Of a stretch of 64,000 nt of DNA, positions 55,803 through 63,955 are shown piece by piece. Position numbers and translations under genes: made by a program. The notes beneath the pieces were generated by a model that worked only from the letters and a program-made list of their open reading frames with translations, was not told the DNA's origin and did not search any database. The DNA is from Hymenobacter swuensis DY53 (GTDB lineage Bacteria; Bacteroidota; Bacteroidia; Cytophagales; Hymenobacteraceae). The DNA is taken from contig NZ_CP007145.1 in the NCBI RefSeq assembly GCF_000576555.1, positions 3,556,501 to 3,620,500 on the forward strand, read 5' to 3'. Every line of letters starts with the position of its first letter. Position 1 is the stretch's first letter.

Positions 55803-57131
55803 TTACAAACCGAATTTCTTCAGGAGCGGATTTAGGAACACGAATACCATCAGGCCCAGAATCAGGACCATACCTACTTTCTGAGCGTTTTCCAGGAATT
55901 TATCGGAGGGCTTGCGGCCGGCAATCATCTCGTAGAGCAGGAATACTACGTGGCCGCCGTCGAGGGCCGGGATAGGCAGCAGGTTCATAAAGGCCAGCAC
56001 CATAGAAAGCATGCCCGTAAGCGTCCAGAACCGGAACCAGTCCCACTTACCGCCGTACTGCTGGGCAATTTCGATGGGGCCGCCAATGGATTTGCGGAAA
56101 GAGGCTTCGCCGCTGAAAATCTTACCGAAGGCTTTGATCTGGGTGGTAATCACCCCGAAGGCCTGCTTGGTGCCCACCGGAATGGCTTCGAGCAAGCCGT
56201 ATTCGCGGGTACCGAATTTCAGCAGCGACTTGGGCTTGAAGCCGATTTTTCCATCGGTATCAACGGCTACCTTGAGCGTAACGGGCTGGCTAGCGCGCTC
56301 CACCTGCACGGCAGTGGGTTTGCCGGCGTTGTCCTTCAGCGCCTTCTGCAGCTCAGGGAAGAACTGAATAGGCGTACCGGCTACCTGCATAATCCGGTCG
56401 TTGGCTTGCAGGCCAGCCTTGTCGGCGGGGCTACCGGGGGTTACTTCCTCCACCACGAAGGGGTCGAGGGGCTGCACGAAGCGCTGCTCGCCCTCATCGG
56501 CGAGGCGGTCCATGAAGTTGTTGGGGACGGGCACGTCAATCAACTGCCCGGCGCGGTCCACAGTGTAGTAGGCATCGTTGCCCAGAATCACGTCGGGGCT
56601 GTACACGTCGCTGAAATCATCGAACGGCCGGCCGTTGATCTTCACAATTTTATCGCCCTGGCGGAAGCCCATCTCCTTGCCCAGCGCGTTCGGAATCACG
56701 CCAAAACGGGCTTCCGAGGCCGGCAGGTAGCTTTCACCGTAGCTGAAGGTCATCAGCGAGAAGATGACGATGCCGGTAATCACGTTCATGATGATGCCGC
56801 CCAGCATTACAATCAGGCGCTGCCAGGCCGGCTTGGCCCGGAACTCGTTGGGCTGGGGCTCGGCGGCGAGGCTGTCGGCGTCCTGGGTTTCGTCGATCAT
56901 GCCGTGGATGGCCACATAGCCGCCCAGCGGGAACCAGCCCAGGCCGTACTCCGTCTCCCCAATTTTCTTTTTGAACAGAGCGAAGTTCATCACCCCGGGC
57001 AGGGGAAACAGGAAGTCGAAGAAGATGTAAAACTTATCGACCCGTATTTTGAAGTATTTGGCGGTAGCAAAGTGCCCGAATTCGTGCAAGCCAACCAGTA
57101 TGGAGAGGCCCAGCAGCATTTGCCCGGCCAT
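55803..57131 (-). CDS. rseP: RIP metalloprotease RseP (site-2 protease)
   Basis: A 442-residue inner-membrane protease starting MAGQMLLGLSILVGLHEFGH. The zinc motif HEFGH (16-20) lies in the first helix; the third metal ligand is in MNLLPIPALDGGHVVF near the end. Between them are PDZ domains (FRQGDKIVKINGRP and GSPADKAGLQANDRIMQV). RseP cuts membrane-bound regulators and leftover signal peptides within the membrane. It is followed in the transcript by nothing close, and dxr lies just upstream: the usual dxr-rseP pair. Confidence 0.96.
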   Translation of the reverse strand: MAGQMLLGLSILVGLHEFGHFATAKYFKIRVDKFYIFFDFLFPLPGVMNFALFKKKIGETEYGLGWFPLGGYVAIHGMIDETQDADSLAAEPQPNEFRAKPAWQRLIVMLGGIIMNVITGIVIFSLMTFSYGESYLPASEARFGVIPNALGKEMGFRQGDKIVKINGRPFDDFSDVYSPDVILGNDAYYTVDRAGQLIDVPVPNNFMDRLADEGEQRFVQPLDPFVVEEVTPGSPADKAGLQANDRIMQVAGTPIQFFPELQKALKDNAGKPTAVQVERASQPVTLKVAVDTDGKIGFKPKSLLKFGTREYGLLEAIPVGTKQAFGVITTQIKAFGKIFSGEASFRKSIGGPIEIAQQYGGKWDWFRFWTLTGMLSMVLAFMNLLPIPALDGGHVVFLLYEMIAGRKPSDKFLENAQKVGMVLILGLMVFVFLNPLLKKFGL

Positions 57132-57239
57132 GATAAGTCCTGTCAAGAGAAGTAAGTAATGAGGTGATGAACGGTACGGGTTCCACCGCCGCAAACAACG
57201 CACCGAAGCCGAAAGTTGCTACCGGGGTCCGTCAAGGTG

Positions 57240-58415
57240 TCAGGCGCGGAGGCCGGCCACCTCCCGGGCCACCCGGCGCGTTTCCTGGTCGGTGAGCACG
57301 TAATCCTGCAGCGAGGGAGCGGCAAGGTACGAAACCCGGGCGAGGCTGGACTCCACCACATCAGACATTTCAAGGAAGCCTATTTCGTCGCGCAGGAAGG
57401 CGGCCACGGCAATTTCGTTGGCTGCGTTGAGGATGCAGGGTGCGTTACCACTGCGCTGCATAGCCTCAAACGCCAGGGCTAGGTTGCGGAAGGCCGCTGT
57501 ATCAGCCTCCTCAAACGTGAGCTGGGGGTAATCGAGGAAACGGAAGCGCGGGAAGTCGTTAGCCAGCCGCTGCGGGTAGCCCAGCGCGTACTGGATGGGC
57601 AGCTTCATATCGGGCAGCCCGAGCTGGGCCTTCAGGGAGCCGTCCTCGAACTGCACCAAGGAGTGAATGATGCTCTGCGGATGCACCACCACCTCAATCT
57701 GCTCGTTACGCAGTCTGAAAAGCCACTTGGCCTCAATTACCTCCAGCCCTTTGTTCATGAGTGAGGCCGAGTCGATGGTGATTTTAGCACCCATGTCCCA
57801 GTTGGGATGCTTGAGGGCCTGGGCCTTGGTTACCTGGGCCAGCTGCTCGCGGGTACGCCCCCGGAACGGCCCGCCCGAGGCCGTGAGAATGATTTTCTCG
57901 ATGGGGTTCTGCTCCTCCCCTACCAGGCACTGAAAGATGGCGGAGTGCTCGGAATCAACGGGCAGCAGGCGCACGCCGTATTCCTGCACCAGCCCGGTAA
58001 TGAGCTGGCCGGCCACTACCAGGGTTTCCTTGTTGGCCAGGGCAATGTCTTTGCCGGCCCGGATGGCGGCCACCGTAGGCAGCAAACCGGCGTAGCCCAC
58101 CATGGCCGTCAGTACCACGTCGGTATCGGGGCGGGCGGCTACCTCGGCAAGAGCGGCGGCCCCGGCCAGCACCTCGGTTTCGGGCTGAGAGGCTAGGGCT
58201 TCGCGCACCTGCTGGTACTTGGCTTCGTCGCCGATAACCACGGCGGCGGGCCGGAACTCGCGGGCCTGCTGCACCAGCAGCTCGGCGTTGGACTGCGCCG
58301 ACAGGGCCGCGACGATAAACCGCCCGGGCTGGGCGCGCACCACCTCGAGGGCCTGGGTGCCGATGGAACCGGTGGAGCCCAGCAGGCTGACACGTTTGGG
58401 GAATTCAGTGGGCAT
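57240..58415 (-). CDS. dxr: 1-deoxy-D-xylulose 5-phosphate reductoisomerase
   Basis: A 391-residue enzyme starting MPTEFPKRVSLLGSTGSIG at the ATG at 58415. NADPH-binding GSTGSIG, the active-site flap/metal region LLPVDSEHSAIFQCL, ILTASGGPFRG, MGAKITIDSASLMNKGLE and MKLPIQYALGYPQR are all present. It makes 2-C-methylerythritol 4-phosphate, the committed step of isoprenoid synthesis by the MEP pathway. A perfect -7 box TACTTTTG on the minus strand (58463-58470) lies upstream. It is probably in an operon with rseP, 108 bp downstream. Confidence 0.97.
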   Translation of the reverse strand: MPTEFPKRVSLLGSTGSIGTQALEVVRAQPGRFIVAALSAQSNAELLVQQAREFRPAAVVIGDEAKYQQVREALASQPETEVLAGAAALAEVAARPDTDVVLTAMVGYAGLLPTVAAIRAGKDIALANKETLVVAGQLITGLVQEYGVRLLPVDSEHSAIFQCLVGEEQNPIEKIILTASGGPFRGRTREQLAQVTKAQALKHPNWDMGAKITIDSASLMNKGLEVIEAKWLFRLRNEQIEVVVHPQSIIHSLVQFEDGSLKAQLGLPDMKLPIQYALGYPQRLANDFPRFRFLDYPQLTFEEADTAAFRNLALAFEAMQRSGNAPCILNAANEIAVAAFLRDEIGFLEMSDVVESSLARVSYLAAPSLQDYVLTDQETRRVAREVAGLRA

Positions 58416-58462
58416 CAAGAACGGAAGGTCAGGAGCGGGAATACTTGCGGATAGTTACGCGG

Positions 58463-58470
58463 CAAAAGTA
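58463..58470 (-). promoter_or_regulatory. -7 promoter box of dxr
   Basis: TACTTTTG on the minus strand, about 48 bases upstream of the dxr start, matches TAnnTTTG. Confidence 0.6.
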
Positions 58471-58515
58471 CGGTGAAGTTTGGCTTGCTGCGGCGGGCCC
58501 CGGATTTCACGGGAG

Positions 58516-58547
58516 TTGGCCTTACGGCTTGAAAACCGCGTACTTTG
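58516..58547 (+). promoter_or_regulatory. Promoter of the 58575-59054 gene
   Basis: TTG at 58516-58518, a 22-base spacer and TACTTTG at 58541-58547, a one-base-shorter form of the -7 consensus. The ATG follows at 58575. Confidence 0.5.
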
Positions 58548-58574
58548 GCTTTTCCGCCCTTTCTTACTGCTCCC

Positions 58575-59054
58575 ATGACCGATCCTGCCGCCGCTTCCGC
58601 CGCCTTCGATAAAGCCCGCAATGGTCTGTGGGCCAGCCTGCAGAAGCATCTGAGCACCGTGTACGCCGCCGAAAAGGACTTCCGGGCCGCCACGCGCTTC
58701 ACCGATACCTTTCCCTTTTCCGCTGCCAGCCTGGAGCCCCAGCAGTTGCTCGATTATCAGCACCAGCGGGCAGTACTGCGCGACCTGTACGTGGACGAAA
58801 CCTCCCAGCTCGACAGTTTGGTGAAAGCCGTGCGCCTGAAAAGCTACCAGGAAGACGACAAGAAGCTGCTGTTTCTGATGATTCTGGGCTACATGGACCT
58901 GGCCGAAACCGTCTTCGCCCTGCTCGATACCCACCGCCCCACCAAACTGGAGCCCGACGAGGAGCTGGAAGAAGCCGCCGCCCGCTTCGAGCGGGTACGC
59001 AACTTCACGCGCCTCAACATCCGGGGCTTGGGCAGCCTGTTGCCGCGCCTGTAA
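58575..59054 (+). CDS. Hypothetical helical protein
   Basis: A 159-residue protein starting MTDPAAASAAFDKARNGLW. No signal peptide or clear membrane segment; mostly amphipathic helices (for example LLDYQHQRAVLRDLYVDE and KLLFLMILGYMDLAETVFAL), with acidic ELEEAAARFERVRNF near the end. The frame from 58545 begins inside the promoter and is rejected. I do not recognise the family. Its TAA (59052-59054) directly abuts the stop of the convergent GreA-like gene. Confidence 0.7.
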   Translation: MTDPAAASAAFDKARNGLWASLQKHLSTVYAAEKDFRAATRFTDTFPFSAASLEPQQLLDYQHQRAVLRDLYVDETSQLDSLVKAVRLKSYQEDDKKLLFLMILGYMDLAETVFALLDTHRPTKLEPDEELEEAAARFERVRNFTRLNIRGLGSLLPRL

Positions 59055-59501
59055 CTACTCGATACCCATAATCTGGACCGACTTGCCGTTGAACACGGCT
59101 GACTCCCCGGCCCGCTTGCCGGCCAGCGCCGCCGCCACCGGCGCGGCTGCCGATACAGCGAAGTAGTCCTTCCCACCCAAGGTAAGCTTGCCGGCGCTGA
59201 TACCGAGGTAAAACGTGCCCATGCTGGTGTGCACCAGCGCCCCGGGCCGCACCGTGTCGCAGGGCAGCTCGGGGCTGATGCGCTGCAGCTCGCCCTGAAG
59301 CTGTTGGGCCTGCCGCAGCTGCACGGTGTTTCGGTCCCGCTCGTTCTGGGCCATGGCGCGGCCGGTTTCGTACTTGTCGCCGGCGCTGCTCTTGGTTTCG
59401 GAGTTGGCCGATTCCTGGGCGGTGCGGATGGCGGCTTGGCAGGCATCAATGCGTTCCTGTACGTAGGCCAGGCAGAGGGTGTGGAGTTGGGATTTGAGCA
59501 T
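59055..59501 (-). CDS. GreA/GreB-like protein
   Basis: A 148-residue protein; the start MLKSQLHTLCLAYVQERIDAC at 59501 overlaps the upstream stop by one base (TAATG). An N-terminal coiled coil (about 1-75, SAGDKYETGRAMAQNERDR) is followed by a small beta domain (about 80-148) like the FKBP-type C-terminal domain of Gre factors. Gre factors enter the RNA polymerase channel and stimulate transcript cleavage. In Bacteroidota such short proteins are often mislabelled as 3-oxoacyl-ACP synthase. Whether it has true cleavage activity is uncertain, because the tip acidic residues are not clearly identified. Confidence 0.7.
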   Translation of the reverse strand: MLKSQLHTLCLAYVQERIDACQAAIRTAQESANSETKSSAGDKYETGRAMAQNERDRNTVQLRQAQQLQGELQRISPELPCDTVRPGALVHTSMGTFYLGISAGKLTLGGKDYFAVSAAAPVAAALAGKRAGESAVFNGKSVQIMGIE

Positions 59502-59935
59502 TAGCTGGTTTGAGCTTGCCAGTGAATTTCGGAGTCGTTCGTTACTTCCCAAGTGGCTAATAATCGACCAAGCTGGTTAAGGGAGGCTACCTCGGTGGGA
59601 ATAGAGAAATGAATACGAAAATCGTTGGGTGGCTCTTTCTGGTGGTCAATGTTCACGGTTAGAGCAGCATGTCCGAAACTGTCATAGCAGTATGACTTTA
59701 GTAGCAGCTTCTCTTCTGCATAGCTGCCAATACCCGATTGGAAGAATAGGTAATCGGTCGTTTTTGTCGGAAAAGCAATTAGCGCATTCCCGAATCCCTT
59801 CCAGTTGTTAGCATCTCCGTAAAAGTGCGTTTGTACCTCAAGCGCACCTTTTTGCACAGTTACGAAAAACGTACACATACCGTAAACGTCATACTCATCA
59901 GCGCTGGCCCTGATCCGAATACTTCCTTGTATCAT
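59501..59935 (-). CDS. Hypothetical protein, translationally coupled to the GreA-like gene
   Basis: A 144-residue protein starting MIQGSIRIRASADEYDVYG. It seems to be a small soluble beta protein without signal peptide. It has aromatic segments (HFYGDANNWKGFGNALIAF, DYLFFQSGIGSYAEEK). I do not recognise the family. Its stop TAA (59501-59503) overlaps the ATG of the GreA-like gene by one base, which indicates translational coupling. The coding sequence is more AT-rich than its neighbours, perhaps a sign of acquisition. Confidence 0.65.
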   Translation of the reverse strand: MIQGSIRIRASADEYDVYGMCTFFVTVQKGALEVQTHFYGDANNWKGFGNALIAFPTKTTDYLFFQSGIGSYAEEKLLLKSYCYDSFGHAALTVNIDHQKEPPNDFRIHFSIPTEVASLNQLGRLLATWEVTNDSEIHWQAQTS

Positions 59936-59952
59936 ATAGATCTATTCCTTAC

Positions 59953-60798
59953 CTATCGCTGCACCACATTCACCAGCACCGGAAAATGGTCGGAGGGGTA
60001 CAGGCCGCGCATGGAATCGGTGAGGACGGCGTAGTCGAGGACGGAGAACTGCCGGCTCACGAAGATGTAGTCGATACGGTCAGTCAACGGAGCGTCGAGC
60101 TTGAAGCCGTTAAACGTGCCCACGGGGCCGTAGGGCGGCTGCCGGGTGACGCGGAAAGCATCCTGCAGCAACGCTTGCATCGTCTGGATTTGCTCGGTCT
60201 CGGGGGTGGAGTTGAAGTCGCCAACGCAGATAACGGGAGCATCTTTGGCAATTTCCTTAATCTTCTTCACCATCAGCAGCCCCGATTGGCGGCGGGCCTC
60301 CACGCCCTCGTGGTCGAAGTGGACGCTGAAGAAGAACAGCTCTTTTTTGGTGGCAAGGTCGCGGAACCGGGCCCAGCTACAGATGCGGTTGCAGCATTTG
60401 GCGTCCCAGCCTCTCGAGGGCTGATCGGGCGTCTGGCTCAACCAGAAGTCGCCGGACTGCAGCAGCTGCAGGCGGCTTTTCCGGTAGAAGATGGCCGAGT
60501 GCTCCCCAGCCTCCTTGCCGTCGTCGCGGCCGTGGCCCACGAAGCTGTAGTCCGTTAGCTCGGCCACGTCGGTGAGCTGGCCACGGAAACCTTCCTGGGT
60601 GCCAAATACGTCGAAGCCGTGGTAGCGCACCAGGTTTTTAACCAGCTCCTTGCGGTTGGGCCAGGCATTTACCCCGTCGCTGGCCACGTTGAGGCGCAGG
60701 TTGTAGGTAGCTACCCGCAGGGGTTGGGCGGGCTTCTGGGCGACGATGGGGCGGCTCCCGAGCAGGCAGCTCAGCAACATCAAAACAAGCAGGCGCAT
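59953..60798 (-). CDS. Exported endonuclease/exonuclease/phosphatase-family protein
   Basis: A 281-residue protein with signal peptide (MRLLVLMLLSCLLGSRPIVA) from the ATG at 60798. EEP-fold motifs in order: VATYNLRLN, GTQEG (metal Glu), SVHFDHEG, VGDFNSTPE, DRIDYIFVS and SDHFPVLV with the catalytic Asp-His. The family includes nucleases and phosphoesterases; exported ones usually act on extracellular phosphodiesters or inositol phosphates. The exact substrate is unknown. A Cys in the signal (LLSCLLG) does not clearly form a lipobox. The HAD gene lies 31 bp upstream. Confidence 0.9.
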   Translation of the reverse strand: MRLLVLMLLSCLLGSRPIVAQKPAQPLRVATYNLRLNVASDGVNAWPNRKELVKNLVRYHGFDVFGTQEGFRGQLTDVAELTDYSFVGHGRDDGKEAGEHSAIFYRKSRLQLLQSGDFWLSQTPDQPSRGWDAKCCNRICSWARFRDLATKKELFFFSVHFDHEGVEARRQSGLLMVKKIKEIAKDAPVICVGDFNSTPETEQIQTMQALLQDAFRVTRQPPYGPVGTFNGFKLDAPLTDRIDYIFVSRQFSVLDYAVLTDSMRGLYPSDHFPVLVNVVQR

Positions 60799-60829
60799 GT
60801 AGGAAGCAGTAAGTGGAAGACGGAGCAAA

Positions 60830-61306
60830 TTACGGGTTCTGGCTTACCCCGAAGCTTTCTACCGAGCCAGGCCGTACGGCAGCCCGCACGGCGGCCACCC
60901 AATCCAAGTAGCCAGGCGATATTACCACTACCCGAAAGCCATGCCGTTCGCCTTCCAGCCGCACGCCTTCGGAGTCATCTACCAGCAAGTCGATCCTAAA
61001 CGTGGGCGGGTGCTTGGTGCAGCGGGCCTGCACCTCCCGATTGTGCCGTTGCTGGTTAACAACGCCATCCAGCCAGATGCCATGCAACCAAAACAGCCGC
61101 CGGATGTGCCACGTGCTGCGGTACGAGGTGGTGTACACCCACACTTCCCAGTCCTGTGCCCGACAAAAGCTGGCCGCTTGTACTATCCCCTGCCGTAGTC
61201 CTTCGCCCCCGAGTACCCGAGCCAGCAGCGGCCAGCGGGGCTGTTCCAATGGAAACGGGTAGTTATTGCGGATGAGCGTGTTGTCGAGGTCGAAGGCGAT
61301 TCGCAT
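60830..61306 (-). CDS. HAD-superfamily hydrolase, small capless
   Basis: A 158-residue protein. Motif I FDLDNTL (5-11) has the nucleophile Asp; motif II is in VYTTSY, and motif IV is DLLVDDSEG. It has little or no cap domain. HAD phosphatases of this size act on phosphorylated sugars, nucleotides or proteins; the substrate is not predictable. It is co-directional and closely spaced with both neighbours (31 bp and 14 bp), so part of a small operon. Confidence 0.85.
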   Translation of the reverse strand: MRIAFDLDNTLIRNNYPFPLEQPRWPLLARVLGGEGLRQGIVQAASFCRAQDWEVWVYTTSYRSTWHIRRLFWLHGIWLDGVVNQQRHNREVQARCTKHPPTFRIDLLVDDSEGVRLEGERHGFRVVVISPGYLDWVAAVRAAVRPGSVESFGVSQNP

Positions 61307-61320
61307 GACGTTTTGGTAAA

Positions 61321-61815
61321 CTAGGTGCTGTGTTCGTCACCTACGAGTTCATCGTAAAGTTGATGTAGCTGCGCCGGCGTGAAACCGTCGGTGGTGCTCA
61401 ACAGAAAGCGGGCCGTGCCGCACGTCAGATAGAGGTGGTGTATTCCGAATAGCTCCAACATATATGTTGGCTCCCGGGGGTCGGTGACGTGTGTGTCAGC
61501 AATAGGCAACGTAGCCTTCTGGCGGTGGAACCGCTTGTAGTAATGCACGGTAATATCGTCAGCGGTAAGCTTTACCTGCGTCACAAAGCATTCCCGCGCC
61601 ATGCGCCACGCATACAGGAGCAAGGTTACCAGCATCAGCCCGCCTGCCACCGGCTGCCCGAGCTGAATATAACCGCCGACCCCTACCCCCACTATCAGCA
61701 GAACAGGCCACCGCCGCAGCCAGGACTGCCGGTAAGTGCGCGCATTTCGGAACATAGATACTCCGGAGTGCTCGTATGCCGGAATTAGTATCGTGTTGTT
61801 TGGAACTGTTTCCAT
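61321..61815 (-). CDS. Membrane protein with PH-like C-terminal domain
   Basis: A 164-residue protein. Two adjacent hydrophobic segments (about 36-54 and 56-70, PVLLIVGVGVGGYIQLG and GGLMLVTLLLYAW) follow a polar N-terminus. The C-terminal part (about 75-160, VKLTADDITVHYYKRFHRQK) looks like a small beta-rich PH-type domain, as in bacterial PH-domain membrane proteins. No function is known. It is in the minus-strand run between the GH3 gene and the HAD gene. Confidence 0.65.
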   Translation of the reverse strand: METVPNNTILIPAYEHSGVSMFRNARTYRQSWLRRWPVLLIVGVGVGGYIQLGQPVAGGLMLVTLLLYAWRMARECFVTQVKLTADDITVHYYKRFHRQKATLPIADTHVTDPREPTYMLELFGIHHLYLTCGTARFLLSTTDGFTPAQLHQLYDELVGDEHST

Positions 61816-61846
61816 TAGAAATATGCAGGGATGCGGCTAATCACAG

Positions 61847-63340
61847 TTAACTATCCAACAGCCCCTCAGCCAGCGTCCGGTCGTTGCTGAGGCGGGGCAC
61901 TTTGTTCTGGCCGCCGAGTTTGCCCTGGCTTTTCATGTAGCGCTGAAACGCGCCGGCCGGTAGCGGCGTGAGGAGCAGCGGCGCCAGAATATGGCCGCGC
62001 AGCAAATCGTCGTAGTACACATTGCGCTGGCGAAGGCCGGCGTCGAGGGCGGTGGCGAAGGCGGCAGTGTCGTGGGGCGGGCGGGCGAATTCGATGAGCC
62101 ACTCGTGCCGGGACGGCACGGTGGGGTCGTCGCTCACGCGGGGCGCGACGGTGAATTCCACCACGTCCACCTCGGGGTGCTGGCGCATGGCTTCGCGCAG
62201 GGTCTGCTCCACTTCCTCGCCGATAACATGCTCGCCAAAGGCCGACAGAAAGTGCTTGATGCGGCCCGACACTACCACCCGGAAGGGGTAGCGGCTCACG
62301 AAGCGCACCGTATCGCCTAGGCTGTAGCCCCACAGGCCGGCGTTGCTGTTCAGGACCACCGCGTACTGGCGGCCCAACTCCACGTCGGCCAGGGTGCAAC
62401 GGGGCGGGTTTTTCTCGAAAAACCGCTCGGCCGGCACGAACTCGTAGAAGATACCGGCGTCCAGCAGCAACAACAAGCCCGGGTTGCCGGGCTCGTCCTG
62501 GAAGGCCAGAAAGCCCTCGGAAGCCGGGAATAGCTCCACACTGTCCACGGGCCGGCCAATTGTATCGAACAGCTTCTTGCGGTATGGCTCGAAGTTGACG
62601 CCGCCGTACACGAACAGGTCGAACTCCGGGAACACCTCCCCCACCGGCCGGCCCGTGCGCTGCACAATCCGGTCAAAATACATCTGTACCCAGGGCGGAA
62701 TCCCCGAAATCAGGGTCATGGGGGCCTGAATGGTTTCGTCTACAATCCGGTCGAGCTTGGTTTCCCAGTCCTCGATGACATTGGTGGCGTAACTGGGCAG
62801 TTGGTTGCGACGCAGGTAGGCGGGCACGTGGTGGTTCACGATGCCCGAGAGCCGGCCGGTATGGATGCCGCCCACCGTTTCCAACTCCGGTGAGCCCGAC
62901 AAAAACATCAGCTTACCATCCAGAAACCGCCTTTTACCCGTTTTATGCACATAATGAAGCAGCGCGTCACGTGCGCCGTTGATGTGGTTCGGGATGCTCT
63001 CACGGGTAAGCGGAATATACTTGGCCCCGGAGGTAGTGCCCGAGGTTTTGGCCAGGTACAGCGGCTTGCCGGGCCAGAGCACATCGGCCTCCCCAGCCTT
63101 CACCCGCTCGAAGTAGGGCTTCAGGGCCTCGTAGTCGCGCACGGGCACCTGCCAGGCCAGATCCTGGGCCGTGCGGGCGTTGTGAAGGCAATGGTCGCGC
63201 CCGAAGGCCGTGCGGGCACCCTGCGCCAGCAACACGCGCAACACCCGCTGCTGGGTCCCGATAGGGTCCTGCTGCCACTGGGCGTACTGGCGGGCAACGT
63301 AGGCGGCCAGCGGCCGGCTCAGGGTAGATTTCAGGCCCAT
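61847..63340 (-). CDS. GH3-family acyl-acid amido synthetase-like protein
   Basis: A 497-residue protein. The GH3 adenylation motifs are visible: the ATP-binding LAKTSGTTSGAKYIPLT, the middle YGGVNFEPY, and the FVPAERFFE region, with the C-terminal lid ending QNKVPRLSNDRTLAEGLL. In plants GH3 enzymes join amino acids to auxin or jasmonate through an acyl-adenylate. Bacterial members are common in Bacteroidota; their substrates are unknown. A perfect -7 box TACCTTTG on the minus strand lies at 63405-63412. It faces the OsmC gene across a palindromic region. Confidence 0.93.
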   Translation of the reverse strand: MGLKSTLSRPLAAYVARQYAQWQQDPIGTQQRVLRVLLAQGARTAFGRDHCLHNARTAQDLAWQVPVRDYEALKPYFERVKAGEADVLWPGKPLYLAKTSGTTSGAKYIPLTRESIPNHINGARDALLHYVHKTGKRRFLDGKLMFLSGSPELETVGGIHTGRLSGIVNHHVPAYLRRNQLPSYATNVIEDWETKLDRIVDETIQAPMTLISGIPPWVQMYFDRIVQRTGRPVGEVFPEFDLFVYGGVNFEPYRKKLFDTIGRPVDSVELFPASEGFLAFQDEPGNPGLLLLLDAGIFYEFVPAERFFEKNPPRCTLADVELGRQYAVVLNSNAGLWGYSLGDTVRFVSRYPFRVVVSGRIKHFLSAFGEHVIGEEVEQTLREAMRQHPEVDVVEFTVAPRVSDDPTVPSRHEWLIEFARPPHDTAAFATALDAGLRQRNVYYDDLLRGHILAPLLLTPLPAGAFQRYMKSQGKLGGQNKVPRLSNDRTLAEGLLDS

Positions 63341-63351
63341 GGGTGGTAAAA

Positions 63352-63500
63352 TTGTGAAAGGTGAAGTTGTGCAGAGAATAGCGTACTATTCCAACTTCAT
63401 CTTTCAAAGGTACACCGCCGGATATTTCTCCGGAGTACGGCGGTGCTACCTTTTCTGTCCAGCTTCCGTACCCCTCTTTTCACAACTTCACATTTCACAA
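63352..63500. promoter_or_regulatory. Palindromic divergent promoter region GH3 / osmC
   Basis: The centre is a palindrome, CAAAGGTA-CACCGCCG (63405-63418) and CGGCGGTG-C-TACCTTTT (to 63454), carrying a perfect -7 box for GH3 (minus) and a near-perfect one for osmC (plus). Outside are 20-base inverted copies TTGTGAAAKGTGAAGTTGTG at 63352-63371 and 63481-63500 (19 matches), plus a diverged third copy at 63391-63410. Confidence 0.7.
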
Positions 63501-63508
63501 CTTTACTC

Positions 63509-63937
63509 ATGATCAACCAACGTGGCACGGCCGTCTGGAACGGCGACATTAAAGGCAGCGGCGAAATTTCCACCCAAAGCGGTACTGTACAGGCCCCTTA
63601 CTCGGTAGGCGCGCGCTTCGAAGGGCAGAAAGGCACCAACCCCGAAGAGCTCATCGGCGCGGCCCACGCTGGCTGCTACACGATGTTCCTGACCAGCATT
63701 TTAACTAAAGACGGCAAACAGGTAAAGCAGATTCGTACTGAATCGAAAGTAACGCTGAATACTTCCGGCGAGGTACCGAAAATCGTAAAAATCAGCCTGA
63801 AAACCGAGGGTGAAGTAGAAGGTCTGTCACAGGAAGAGTTTCAGACGTACGCGGAAACCGCCAAGAAGAACTGCCCCATTTCGCAGGTTCTGAGTGCCGT
63901 TCCCGAAATGGAACTGGCCTCAGCGGAGCTGAAGTAG
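63509..63937 (+). CDS. OsmC/Ohr-family peroxiredoxin
   Basis: A 142-residue protein; the start MINQRGTAVWNGDIKGSGE at 63509 is the family N-terminus, so the extension to 63443 is rejected. The two redox cysteines are Cys56 in AHAGCYTMF and Cys122 in KKNCPISQVL, and the conserved PEELIGAAHAG and Arg-side residues are present. It reduces organic and fatty-acid hydroperoxides, usually with lipoyl or thiol partners. The length and motifs favour OsmC over Ohr. It is transcribed from the divergent promoter shared with GH3. Confidence 0.95.
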   Translation: MINQRGTAVWNGDIKGSGEISTQSGTVQAPYSVGARFEGQKGTNPEELIGAAHAGCYTMFLTSILTKDGKQVKQIRTESKVTLNTSGEVPKIVKISLKTEGEVEGLSQEEFQTYAETAKKNCPISQVLSAVPEMELASAELK

Positions 63938-63955
63938 TCAATCGTAAGTTACGAG

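Noticed and set aside
55950..57155. A 401-codon plus-strand frame
   Set aside because: It is the complement of rseP, whose HEFGH and PDZ motifs are clear.
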